Made by a program: the position numbers and the translations under genes
Source of the DNA: Manduca sexta
Lineage: Eukaryota; Arthropoda; Insecta; Lepidoptera; Sphingidae
NCBI RefSeq assembly: GCF_014839805.1
Contig: NC_051142.1
Span: forward strand, 4,464,001 to 4,528,000
Length of the DNA stretch: 64,000 nt
Reading direction: 5' to 3'
Notes under the pieces: model-generated
Database searches by the model: none
What the model saw: the letters and a program-made list of their open reading frames with translations, nothing else
What the model was told of the DNA's origin: nothing
Shown: positions 25,165 through 37,800 of the stretch, piece after piece
Layout: each line of letters starts with the position of its first letter
Position numbering within the stretch: position 1 is the first letter of the stretch

Positions 25165-25690
25165 TTGCCACGACTATTCGTCTAGATACTATTCGGTTTT
25201 CAGCATATTCGGCTACTTTTATCCTATTCGGGCGGATACCGAATACCTAGTGACTTTTCGGCCCAATACCTAGGTACTATTCGGCCGACTACTGAATACT
25301 TAAGTTGTTTTTTTGTACTTTTTGTTGTAGTTAGATAACAAAAATAAAGAGATAAATTAATTTATAATATATTTTCCTTTTTATCATGAAAGTAGTGAAA
25401 CATAATCAATTTTGATTATTATAAACAACATTACCAAAGGAATTATAGTTATTAAAATTTAGAACTGGCAGATTGTAGTGCAAACAGTCTTATTTTGCAT
25501 TCTTAGGTAGTTTAGTAGTTGACTAAACTAATGGTAGGGAGCTAGATAAAAATTATCCGTCACATACGTTCCGACAACGTCCAAACGAATACTCTTGCCG
25601 AATATTCGGCTATTCGGCTATTCAGCCAGGGAGGCAGCAGGATATTCAGTATGCGGCGAGTGGCCAAATATACTATTCGTTGCAAGTATA
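25165..25690. repeat. ATTCGGC-type motif arrays at both ends of a 0.5-kb block
   Basis: Motifs such as TATTCGGC, GCCGAATA and TTCGGCCGA recur at 25,170-25,300 and again at 25,590-25,685, with an AT-rich centre. Such sub-terminal arrays are seen at the ends of some hAT-like elements; class not determined. Confidence 0.55.
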
Positions 25691-26519
25691 GAAATCATGT
25701 ATTTTTCAGATCATAAGAAATATAATCAAACGCAACTCGTGTCCAGCCTTAGGTTCCTCTACGGAAAAACCTGATTAATAATAAGCGTATGTGTGTTAAG
25801 TGGGTTTATTATTTATTGGCATAAACTGTCCTCGAACATAAACGGCTATTTTCGTAGTCGAGAGGCAAACGGATTACTCCTCGGGCTATTAAGCTTAGTG
25901 TTATATTGAGTAATAAAGATATAACAGTTTTTATTGCCGCTGTAATTCCAACTTTATTAGGTGGTCGCCATGAATTATTAAATTACATTACTTAAAACAC
26001 CAAAGCGTTCAATCCTTTACAGTTAAAATTAATAATTTTGCCCCGAATATTATTGGTATGGCGCTGATTTGATTTGACATGAAAAAAAATGAATGTTCTG
26101 ACATGAAATTTACTTCGTGAAAGATCTCCGTTGTTTAACAAATTGCTTTCCTCGAACGACGTTGACGCAATGTTAAAATAAGAAATTATGCTTCTGCGTT
26201 GTGTCGACGGTATCATTTTATGGTTTCGATTATTAATATTTTAGCACTGATCTCCAGGCTTTGTCTTTGCGATGTTACTTCTTTTATTGCATTTAAAATA
26301 GCCCCAGTTGAGAGCATTCTACTAAATCTAATGAGAACCCGCTGCAAGCCCTTAAATATGTCCTCTCATGTCTAAATAGGCTGTATAGTGAAATGAATGA
26401 TGGTAATCACATGGCTAAGTCTTCAATGAATAAACAACAATCATGCATTTATTTTTTATTTATCATCTTGTTTAATAATAATAATAATAAGTAGTAGGTA
26501 GTCAATAAGACATCATTTT
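25691..26519. other. Non-coding; AAT microsatellite
   Basis: No exon. A short AAT run lies at about 26,473-26,490. Confidence 0.6.
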
Positions 26520-27025
26520 TAGGGTCCCAAACTCAAAAGGAACCTTATAGAATGACTCTGTTGCCTGTCTGTCAAGACCCTTTTTCTCAGGAACAAGTTA
26601 AGCTATTGAGTTGAATTTTGTATCAAATACTCGAGTCTACGGTTTCTTTCAACTGTAAAGGAATCTAACTTGAAAGTTAACGCGATCACAAGATATGACC
26701 TTTTATGTATATTCGTCGTAATTTTACGATTTCACAAAGGAATCAAAACATTTAGGATACTTTCACGTTGACCTAGAATCATGAAATTTGCAAGAAGCAA
26801 TGTCTTATAGCACATGTAGTGGAAAAAATGACAAAACTGTAAATATGTACATTTAAAACATGCACTAAAAAGCGGATTTACTAATAAATCTTAGTATTTG
26901 CGATTAGTGCAATAACCGTGCCATCTTTGTGAAGTTTGGACTTGTATACTTAGTTACCTTACCTAAAAGTCTGTACGGAGCCCTCGGAGTGTAAGTCGAG
27001 TTCGCACTTATCCGGTTTTTTTAAT
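26520..27025 (+). repeat. Dispersed lepidopteran repeat, fullest copy
   Basis: Starts TAGGGTCCCAAACTCAAAAG, continues GTCTGTCAAGACCCTTTTTC, TTGACCTAGAATCATGAAAT and GCAATAACCGTGCCATCTTT, and ends GTACGGAGCCCTCGGAGTGT and TCGCACTTATCCGGTTTTTT. Partial copies: 19850 and 52885. No ORF; transposon class not assigned. Confidence 0.8.
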
Positions 27026-28897
27026 TAAAATCCGGTGTTTTTAAATAAAAGCATGTGTAAAGGTATATACATGGCTTTTGCTTGATATACCTATAATACC
27101 AAAAGAATCATGAATACATTGCCTAGCTCAAAAGAATTAAATAGGGATTAACGAAAGAGAAGTGTCAATAGGACCTCGAAAACCCATTCCATGCGAAATG
27201 GATCTACAAGCTGTCACATCATGTGTTTTTTTAGTAGTTCTACTACCCAGTAGATTATGAGAGAAATGCAGATATGAAAGAATAAGGACGATTAACGAGT
27301 CTGGATCTAGTTTCGTGGAAGATATTATTTCAAACAGTGGTAAACTGACGGAAAATATAAGCCAAAACTTTGGCTATATTAAAAGATTTTTCATTTGCCT
27401 CAAGTAAACGAGATCCAAATCTCTACAAGAGACAACTTAGAAATGCCATTTTCCAATCATATTATCTCGGCCAAATTAATTTATTTCCAGACTTGAGTAA
27501 TATTATTATCCGAGATTAAAATCAAATTGTTTTATTACCCACTTATCAAACTTGAATCTATTAGACTTCTTTGCTAGCGCGGTCTGTGATGTTATCGTAT
27601 GGGGTAAAATCACTCTGAAGCTATTTTTTCTACTAAAGTGATACCAAAGGCCACGCTCCAGATTTTGCTTGCGGCCCTGCCCGCGTGAAAAAAGTTTTTC
27701 GGGATAAATATTTTCCCAAGATACAAAATAGCTTATAGCACTCATAGGTAATGTAGCTTCCTAGTACTGAAAAAAATTCAAAATCTATTTAGTTTTCTAA
27801 TTAGCGCGTTCAAACAAACAAATTCTTTATATTAATGTATACAGATACGAGCATACCACCCGCTTGATAACAAATATCACAATTGCCTAAACATGATTCA
27901 ATATGTCGGCCAGAATTTTAAATTACTAAGTAATTGTGGCTCTGTATATTACCCGTCACCTTGAATTATTGACATGTTATAGTCTACAAATCTATAATAA
28001 CATCACAGATACCCGGCCTGTTCATACAAATAAAAATGAAATCGCTTACCTATTCGTAAAATCCACCTGTAAAAATTTACTTATTAAACACAGAACACTT
28101 TAGTTTTGTAAGTATGAACAAGGTTATAAAACTTTTCTAGATAGCTACATTATTACCAAACTTTCGCTCGTTTAAATATCTGATTTCAATCTTTTTCTTA
28201 AATGATTAAAATAATAGAATTATATTTTTTTATCTCTGGTAGATATTAGAAATCTAAAAGCCAATTCAATTAGTTGTTGAGTCTTTATGATCGATAATAA
28301 TGGCGGGAATATTCTCAAATATCCCGATCACATCATAAATAGAAGAAAACCTATAAAGCGTAACTGGTAAGGAAAAATAATACATTCTGGGTATATAGGA
28401 ACAACTTCTCTGCGAAATAAGGTTTTGATCTCAAAATACAAAGGTGCTCTTTATAGCAACAAGAATGTCTTAGTAATAACAGCTACCGATTTTTTTCTTT
28501 TGTAGTCACTACTCCGTACTTATTCTACTCTGCTGCTAGGCCAGTGAAACTATGAAACGAATCAAATCATCTTTAGTTTTTAGGCTGCCCTTGTATATTT
28601 AATTATCCGCCTTATCCGTTTGTACTTAACACCGTCTAGTCACACTTTTATAAAACTGGGGACTAAATCTTCAGTTTAATTTATCCGACATTTAACTTTT
28701 TGATTGGTCTTCAAAAAAATACTCGTCCTATGGAATGTAAGGCTCTCTAAGGGATGCAGATATATTTTTGGTATAGTTAATTATAGTTTAATAGGCCAAA
28801 TTATGTGACTGATTGACAGACGATTTAAAATGCCATATGTAGCTTTAATCGTCTTGTTGCATATAGTTATGTATGTATATACTTTATGTTGTTTCAG
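27026..28897. other. Non-coding; one repeat fragment
   Basis: GATTTTGCTTGCGGCCCTGC at about 27,660 is a GCTTTTGCTCGCGGC-family copy running to about 27,770. Otherwise nothing recognised before the first GARNL3 exon. Confidence 0.5.
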
Positions 28898-31800
28898 TTG
28901 TCAGGCACAGGCGATGCAAGCGGTGCGGTGGACGCAGTGGCTCGGCGCTATCGACTCGAAAATGGAAACTCCCTTGGGGAAAAAGATGAGGTATGAATGT
29001 TATGAAAATAATCTCAATTTTCCCACATTTGTGTGTTGTCCTGTAAAGATGTGATATTTAAACTATTGACGCGCCGCTCTTTGTTAAGCATGTGGGGTGA
29101 CAGGGTTCTTTACTAGCAAGTGCAGGTCAGGTCAGTCGATGATTATTAATTTGTTGAAGATAATTAGATATTATAGAATACAGTAAAGGAATTATAACTT
29201 AAGATTTGGATAACCATACCGTCATCAAATGGGCCACTATCTTTGTGTAATATACACATAAAATTATGCTAAATTCTATATACAATTCTCTTTATATGTA
29301 TTTTCTTCATATGAGAAGTCTTTAATTGATGTATCTAGGCTTTAGTGCGTTTAAGTACCCATACCTTAAATGATAGGCCGACTCTACGATAGCCGTAATT
29401 GCTGTAATAAATCATCGAAGTTCCGTCCACATACGAATGAAATTTGCTAATTAGCCACGTCACGTACGTTTAAATTGAAAATCTATTCAAAACTGACTCT
29501 ACTAACTACCATGCAACGTGCGCTTATTTTTTGTGATATAAAAATGATTGCAAGTGATTTGTTCACTAGCCGCTGTAGGGATTTTGATGAAATTATATAT
29601 ACGGATAAACCACCTTTCCTAGTTTTACCCTGGCAAATTACATAGTGGGACTTTTACTCCGGGAAAGGTAATGCATGCCGATGGAGCCGCGAGCAACACC
29701 TAGTAAATAATAATTTCACTATCTTTTGTGTCCTGCATATTTCAAACAATAATGTTCAACATTAATAATTTCATTTAATTTCATTTCAATAAGCAACAAA
29801 AAATAACACCTAGACAAATTCTTGCAAAAAAGAGATCTAATATCTAATAAGAAGAACTATTCCAATTAGACCAAAATATATCAAAAACTAATAAAAAGTT
29901 GACAGATGCTACAGTAATAAAATAGATGAATTTCGTTCAACAGACTAGCCAACAAGACTCATCTGAATTTTAAATAAAATACGAATGCTCAAACTTTACG
30001 ACATTGGAAGAGCGCAGTTGGGTTTGATGCCTGGTTTTCATTGCTAGAATGCATTCGAGGGAATATTTAACTTTAACAACTGCTATAATTAAAAAAGCAG
30101 TGGTAATGATCTGAAGAACAACGACCGACAAATGCAGCAACTTTACTTTTGTAGCCTCATTGGTCAATTAATGGCAACCAACATATATGGGCTGTGGGCC
30201 GCAAGGACTAACGTTTTTTAGTTCAACTCAATTGTTGCCCACTTTCCAGGTTGGGCAATATTTGGGTTCTTCTGACGTTTACCCGGGAATGGACTTTCCA
30301 GAGTGGATAAAAGTCAGTTGCTTTGTTTATCTGACAGACAACTAGGATTCAAGTTGTATCTCAGCATTAGCCAATCACAACAGCCCTATATCGAATAGAC
30401 ATTCTAGAATAATAAAACTAATTTTATTCCACACCATGCTTAATAGTAAATGATATGACTATATATCAACGTAGGGGGCGTTGAGTGAGAGAAGGGTAGA
30501 ATTAGAAGAAATTATAATCACCATTAAAATAAATCTTTAACCAGGCAGTTAAATGGAAATTGTTTTGCCCATGAGATTTATTGGGTCGTAAAGATTAAAA
30601 TCGTGCAATATTTTGCAACTATTGAATATAACCTAGTGATATTTTCTACGACGAGTAGCCGTATAATTGAAGAACAATATTGTTAAAGCAATGAGATTGC
30701 GATGCATCTACTGGTAAAAGTGAATAAATATAAATACGTTGTGCATATTTAGTTATAATTAGAGATTCGATTTGAATTCTTCTTGTCTGTGATTATTAAT
30801 AAAATAATATAATTTAAATTTCTTAAACCTACCTACTTATTATGTTGCTAAAAATAATTCTTCCTATTGTTACACTATAAACGTAATAATAAGTTACTGT
30901 CAGCTAGTTTAACTAAACAGCTTTTGCACGCGACTCGGCTCGTGTCAAATACTTTACCTTTAATAAACTTTTCACTGTGCAGCCAAAATTCATCCAAATG
31001 TACTAAAAGCCACAAGGCCTTTGTTGTTGTTAGTTATGGCACAAGCATTAACTAACAACCATTCAAAGATTTTTACCAAACTATATTTACATATAATATT
31101 CGCATATCTCATATAATATTTTTACTTACAGTTGTTTGGACCGCCGAGCGCGCCCGTTCTCGAGAATCCCGAATTCCAAACGAGATGGTACTTCAAATAC
31201 TTTCTTGGCAAAAGTAAGTATCATAGTAGTATTCCTTTGTAGTCTGTTACTAGTACTAGAAACGTGATGAATATCCCAGACCAGTATAGTTAAATTGGGT
31301 AACACAATTGTAAAATATTTTAGGCTATGAATATAGCCAGGTAAATTGTGGAAATTCTAGCCTATTATAGTATTTTATTTGAGATACTTAACGTAGAATA
31401 AAACATTTTAATATTTCATACGGAAACTTTAATATCACAAATAAGCTTTAATATTATTAAAAACCACAGACCTAGGATACGCTAGAAATCTGACACAAAC
31501 AATTGCCGATAGGAATATTTTGTTTTATTAGTTTATTGGAGTCGACTTCTCCAGAGCCCATCGAGTCAGGCATGTGGCCTAACGTCAAAAGTACCTAAAT
31601 ACTTCTGCAAAGTGTTTGTAAAAGTGTCTTACAACTACCCAACACTACAGTGAGATGATAGAAATAATCCAAATAGTCAGTAAATATGTATTTATATAGT
31701 AAAACCTATTAAAATATTCGAATTCTCGGCGCTTAGGTATATAATTATGAGCTCAAAAATATATCTGAAATAAGACAGACACAAACATACATAATAATAT

Positions 31801-34800
31801 ATCGATAATATGCTACGTTAAGCAGCTGAGAATGGCCAATACAATGTATCTTGTAGACTTTTACTTATAAAACTGGTGGACACAAGCAGAGTGAGCATGT
31901 GTTAGCCATTTAAATTTCCGGAGGCTTTTTCATAATGTCATCTGCTCCACTGGGATAAGGAACGAACAAGAAAACAATTCCAATTTCCCGTCTACCGACT
32001 GAAGGAAATTACATTTAGGTAATAAGCAAATCACTGGCTTACGCCTCATCTTAGAATTTTATATATACGTCATGTATTGACGTAAAGTGGTTTAATAATT
32101 GAACTTAATAATTTTTATTTTAAGCTAGTATCAATATTACATTCATTAATAACGTGCGACTCGTAGAAAATGTGAAAGATAGGAAAAAATATTACTACTT
32201 AGTACTTACTGTAAATAAATATTACGACATTCATAGCTCAGCGTCAACGACGCCAGCGTTATCTATTTCAAAAAACTGACTAAATATTCCCCTATTTTCT
32301 AAAAGAGCAAATTACCTAGATAAAGAATAGCCTAATGTTAATCCAAGACATGGTCTACACGTGTCCCAAATTTCATTTATATAAACTTGATTTAAATAAT
32401 TACGAAATACATAAACATGTTATGTCACACAGACTAGGTCAAACACATTTTAACTACATAACTTGTATCTATTGTACCAAGAGTTCGTAAAATATTAAAC
32501 ATACTAAAAAATGATCTTTTAGACTCAAGTTAGAGGTATAATATCTATTGACCCGAATTTAAAGCTTTAAGGGAAGCTTAGAAAGCTCCATTACGCGCCC
32601 GTAATTTTTTTCCTCGACTTTGATAATAATCGGCGGTTGCAATATTTGGAGTTTCTAAATTGGTTAAAAGCATTGTGACCAAAATCTTACAACGTCAAAA
32701 TCATTTAGTATACAAATTGAAGTACATGTACTGTAAGTAAAATTTTTAAAGAAATAGAGATTATAACAAAGCAAACATAAAATTTTAACGATAAATTTTG
32801 TGACTTATAGGTATTTATCTTTACAAATCACAACTCGCAAAATAAACAGTTTACTCATAATACTGTGCCTACAGAATCTGCGAAAGCGTGGTCTCCTTGA
32901 CGCATACATTTTCATACTTAACATGACTATACAAAGCTTCGGCTTATATCGAGTTTCACTTGAAATCTGCATAAGTTAACTAGTTCAAGCAAATTAATAG
33001 GAAACGGTGTAGGTACTGACGCCGAGACTTCGGAGTGATGCTTCGACGAACACAACAATGCGAAACTCTCTAGAGGACGCTACAAAGTGACTTAAAGTCT
33101 TAAATCACGCATGTACCCGGCACAAAATCGTTAATACAGAACTCAGTCTAATATTAAATCATTACCAGTGTGTTATGTTTCTTAAGTGTAACCTTACGCC
33201 TCTTCACTCACTTTACCATACTGATTTTGATTGTCTTAGCAAGCAAAATGAATTGTGCATTTATAATATCGATACATTTAAGAATTCGAGTTGACGTGCT
33301 CTAATAATGTTTTCTTCTAGTCAATTATATTTTTCTAATAAAGAAAACATAATAGGTCTCACGGTAAATGCTCTTCAATCAAATTATTCATCACGATTAC
33401 TTTATGGCCTCTGTCAAGTAAGTAGATAGTTGGTAAAATTACGTTTTCAAATATTCCAGACATCAAGATAAATTATTATGTTAGAACTACTCCTATTGTC
33501 TGTCTGAAGTTCTTTATTGTACATGCCAGTCTCCTGTTTCGAGGCTTTATTAAGAATTTGAATGATAAATTACGTAGTTCCTACGCGAGAAATTACAAGC
33601 AAGAGTAGTTTGAAACAAAACCCTTTATACATGTCAGTAAGTATAAATTTTACTTAACATAAGATTCAATTATATAACAAGTTAAATTATAATTCGAAAA
33701 CGTATTGCTTGCACTGCAATATTCTTGGCTAGATTTACGATTGCTTTATGGAAACTGTATGGAAATTAAGTGTTATTTAGTGCTACTACAAGTCTTTGTA
33801 CATAGTAAAATTATGAGAATTGTGAATCCAGATTGATGTAAGTCATCTTTTATAGGAACTTTGTATTTTCAAAACTTACTTCTGATATCAAACAGTCTCT
33901 AATAGATTTCTTGTAGCCCCAGATATTTATGTTGAAAACTGAAGAGGATAGAATTGAAATGCTTCAATTTTCATTACCGTCGACGTTTACGAGGAATCCG
34001 ATAGGACACCTTTATGGATCGTGCGTGACGCGATCATCGGCCGTGCTTAGTTTGAGACGTTCGCCGCACTTTATTGCTTTATTATCCACGCCTAGCGAAA
34101 GGGAAAACAAATATTTGCTTCGTGATCTATAGTTATATTTTGTATTCCTATAACTATGACCTAAACTGTAATGCTTGATTATTGATTATCATGGAACAAC
34201 CTCGTACAAACTTTTAAATGTTTTAAATTGAATTGGTTTCCTAAATATATAGGTAGGTATATTTTGTGAAGTTATGTAGGTAATAATGAGTATCACATCC
34301 TGCGATTTATAAAACTAAACCAATTTGAAGTAATTATCGTCTATAAACTTCTTGAGCTCTTGCAAGCATTTTAATTTAATTTGAATTCGCTTCTGTACAA
34401 AACAGAACAGCATAGCACAATATACCACTAAAGTATTCTTCATATTAACTAATATAATTGCAGTTTTAATAAAACTACCTTAAACTGGCATAATTGGCGA
34501 AAGCGCCGTCAATTAATAAACTCGTGTCTTCCCGGGAAATACAACTTATATGAAAGCACAATATACCACTAAAGTAGTCTTCATATTAACTAACATAATT
34601 GCAGTTTTAATAAAACTACCTTAAACTGGCATAATTGGCAAAAGCGCCGTCAATTAATAAACTCGTGTCTTCCCGGGAAATACAACTTATATGAAAGCAC
34701 AATATACCACTAAAGTAGTCTTCATATTAACTAAAATAATTGCAGTTTTAATAAAACTACCTTAAACTGGCATAATTGGCGAAAGCGCCGTCAATTAATA

Positions 34801-37800
34801 AACTCGTGTCTTCCCGGGAAATACAACTTATATGAAATTTCCACGAACACCCCTACAGCTAGGTCCCGTTTATTAAGTTATATAATCAGTGCTGATATAA
34901 CGTTGGGTAATAGTTTAGTTGTTGACAACGTTTGCAACAGATATATTGAACAACTAGCTTTTGCTCGCGGCTTCGCCCGCGTGAAGGTGTTTTCCAGGAT
35001 AAAATTCCACTGTTTGATAAAAGTCTTGCTACATATTTTCCCGGTACTTATAGGTTCAAACTAATTTTATCCCCAATATATAATTTCAGTTCAATCAGTC
35101 GAAAATCTAAGAACATTTATACAAACTTTCATCCCCTATTTTATCCCCTTAAGGGTAGAATTTATCAAAATCCTTTCTTAGGGGGATGCCTACGTCATAG
35201 TAGCTTTATGCATGTAAAGTCTTAGCCCGATCCGTCCAATGGTTTGGGCTGTTCCTTGATATATCACTGTCAGTCACCTTTGAGTTATATATTATATTAA
35301 CAACTGAAGTTAGCTAAAATTGAGTTTCTCGAAGCCGACCACTATTTATGTACTATGTATTTTGAGACTATGCAATTTTGTCGCGTTCGCGATTCACTTT
35401 CACTTTTGTTGAGTTTCAGAACGCGATATTAGATCCTCCAACGCGCACGCGAATTTGAACTTTATGCAGCGGTAATAAATTACAAATTGACTCTCCATTT
35501 TATTTAGAAAACGTTTGTATGGGAAATAGAAAAATGCTGTTTTGAGGATTTTCCCGGCAATTATTCGAATTTTTCTCACCTTTTAAACCTTCCCTAGACC
35601 TCCACGAATAATTCAAGACCAAGATAAGATAAATCCGTTCAGCCGTTCTCGAGTTTTAGCGAGACTAACGAACAGCAATTCATTTTTATATATATAGATA
35701 GATAAAGTGACTGGCGGTGCAAAAGCATTCGCGTAATCATTGAATCATCGCGAATATCTCAGTAGACAATAAATTTCATTTATTTCATAATATTATTAGG
35801 CTCTATTAAAATGAGCGAAATTTAAGATAAAGCACTCAAAGTGTATTAGCTGCAGCAAGTCGAAGTTAAGCTATTAGGAGGCGAACGCATACATGCTATT
35901 AAATTTGTTTATAGTTTATTGAAAGGACTGACTAAACGTTTATTTGTACCCGTATAAGCCGTTATTATCTACTTACTATAAATAACACAAAGACTGAAAA
36001 CCGCTATTCCCGATATCCCCACGTTTTGTCCACCACTGAGGAATAATGCAACGAAATCTTTCAAGTTGTCCCCCAGTGGGAGACAATGCAATCCTGTACA
36101 TCAACTACAAACGAGTCGCTTAATCGACAAATCAAAGAGTTCTAAGATCACATTATAAAGCGGACCTTGGAAAGATTGTCGTACACAAATTTTGCGCAAA
36201 TGCTATGGTTCCTCAATCAACTGTGAAATAGCAAAACATCATTGGTAAATACTTCATATTTTTTCGATATCATGATTTGTAGATTTTGAATGCGAATATT
36301 AGCATATTTTCTGTAATCATATTATTTTTGTATTAATATCTAAGTACGCTGTGACATCTTGTCATACGGACATTTCAAATAAGACAGCGACTTATTACCA
36401 ATTTGTAATAACTATTAGAGCAAAAATTTGGCCATGATGTCCCGTCCTGTCTAACTATATAGTTGAATGTCTTTACTATATATATAATATCTGCCAATGG
36501 TAGACAAAACGTGAAGGACAACGGGAATAGCTTATCGAAACACATTTTCGCTAACGTGCCTGGCTGTCTACACTATATTATATATTTAATGAAAAAAAAA
36601 TTGAACAGCAACAGTATCCCTTTAAGCTTATATGGACCGCTTAGATCTGGTAGGACGCCATTACTTTATTTTTATCTGCAGGATACACTATTATCAAAAA
36701 ACTCTTGGGATTCATAAAATATTAAATGATTATTAATAGCTTTTGATTTTTGTTACATAAACCTTCTTGAAAATCATGGTAGGAAACATCTTTATCAATT
36801 CACAAAAGCAAACAAGAACGATTAGCAAGCATTATGTAGTTTAATTAAAGTGAATCCACACGCTTCCGTGCCTTACTTTGTATGTATATCGGGTGTTCTA
36901 GATCTTGAACTACAGTTGAACAAACTTTAGCATGTATCCGGTTAAGGTGTTAGAAGGATAGAACTTGAAACGTTTAATATTGACCTAATGTATGAAATGT
37001 TCAATAATTCTGCACTCTTAATATAATCTAATATGTCGACTTACTTATTTGTAATAATCGCTGTTCATGAAAATATTAATTTGGAAATACGTACTTACTA
37101 CGTAATACGTACTACTAACTGCTTCAATTTTATTATTCTATCGTTGTTACTTATAAGTTATGATTATATAAAGGAAGATTGACACGCCATAAATAAAAAG
37201 AAAGCAATTCACTTATGTATGATAAGTTCAATGAACCATCCTTCGCTGTATAGAAATTTGTTAATTAGTCCATTGAAAAGTTACATTTGGGGTTGCGTTT
37301 TTTAGAGGACGCAATTTTATTTTTTAGAAGTGTGGGGGGGGTCAGTGTAAAGCTACAGCCAAGTTTGTGGGGTCGCCACCCTTGTCCCACGGCCGCCATC
37401 TTGGGTTGAAATGGTTTTTACGATGTATCTCTTAAACTATTAATCTGACAAAAAAAAATTATAAACATTTTTGTTGCAAATTAAATTCTCTACAACTTTG
37501 GTCCAGTAACTTTTGTCGTAGAACTATAAATAAAAAAGTTATAAGCAAAAATGTTAAGCAATTGCTTCATCTGTCCCAAAGCGTTTCAGGATCCAAGTAA
37601 TTCGCGTACAAGCCGACAACCGCGGGTTTGTGTTGTACGTATTATGAACCTTATAAACACACGTTCTGATGACGTTGCAAGGTAAGGCCTAAAAAATGTA
37701 ACATTTCAATGGACTAAATAGGAAATAAAAAATTGTAACTTAAACAGGAATTTTAAACACTAGAACTTCCGCAACAAGTCTGATTGTTGAATAATATAAT

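Noticed and set aside
28830..29054. ORF reading [18 protein letters not shown] over the first GARNL3 exon
   Set aside because: The frame set by the acceptor at 28898 (ending [12 protein letters not shown]) joins in phase to the next exon and resembles GARNL3; the ATG frame does not.
34415..34837. Regular repeat considered as a CRISPR-like array
   Set aside because: It is a head-to-tail tandem of whole 141-bp units with no repeat/spacer alternation, in a eukaryotic intron.
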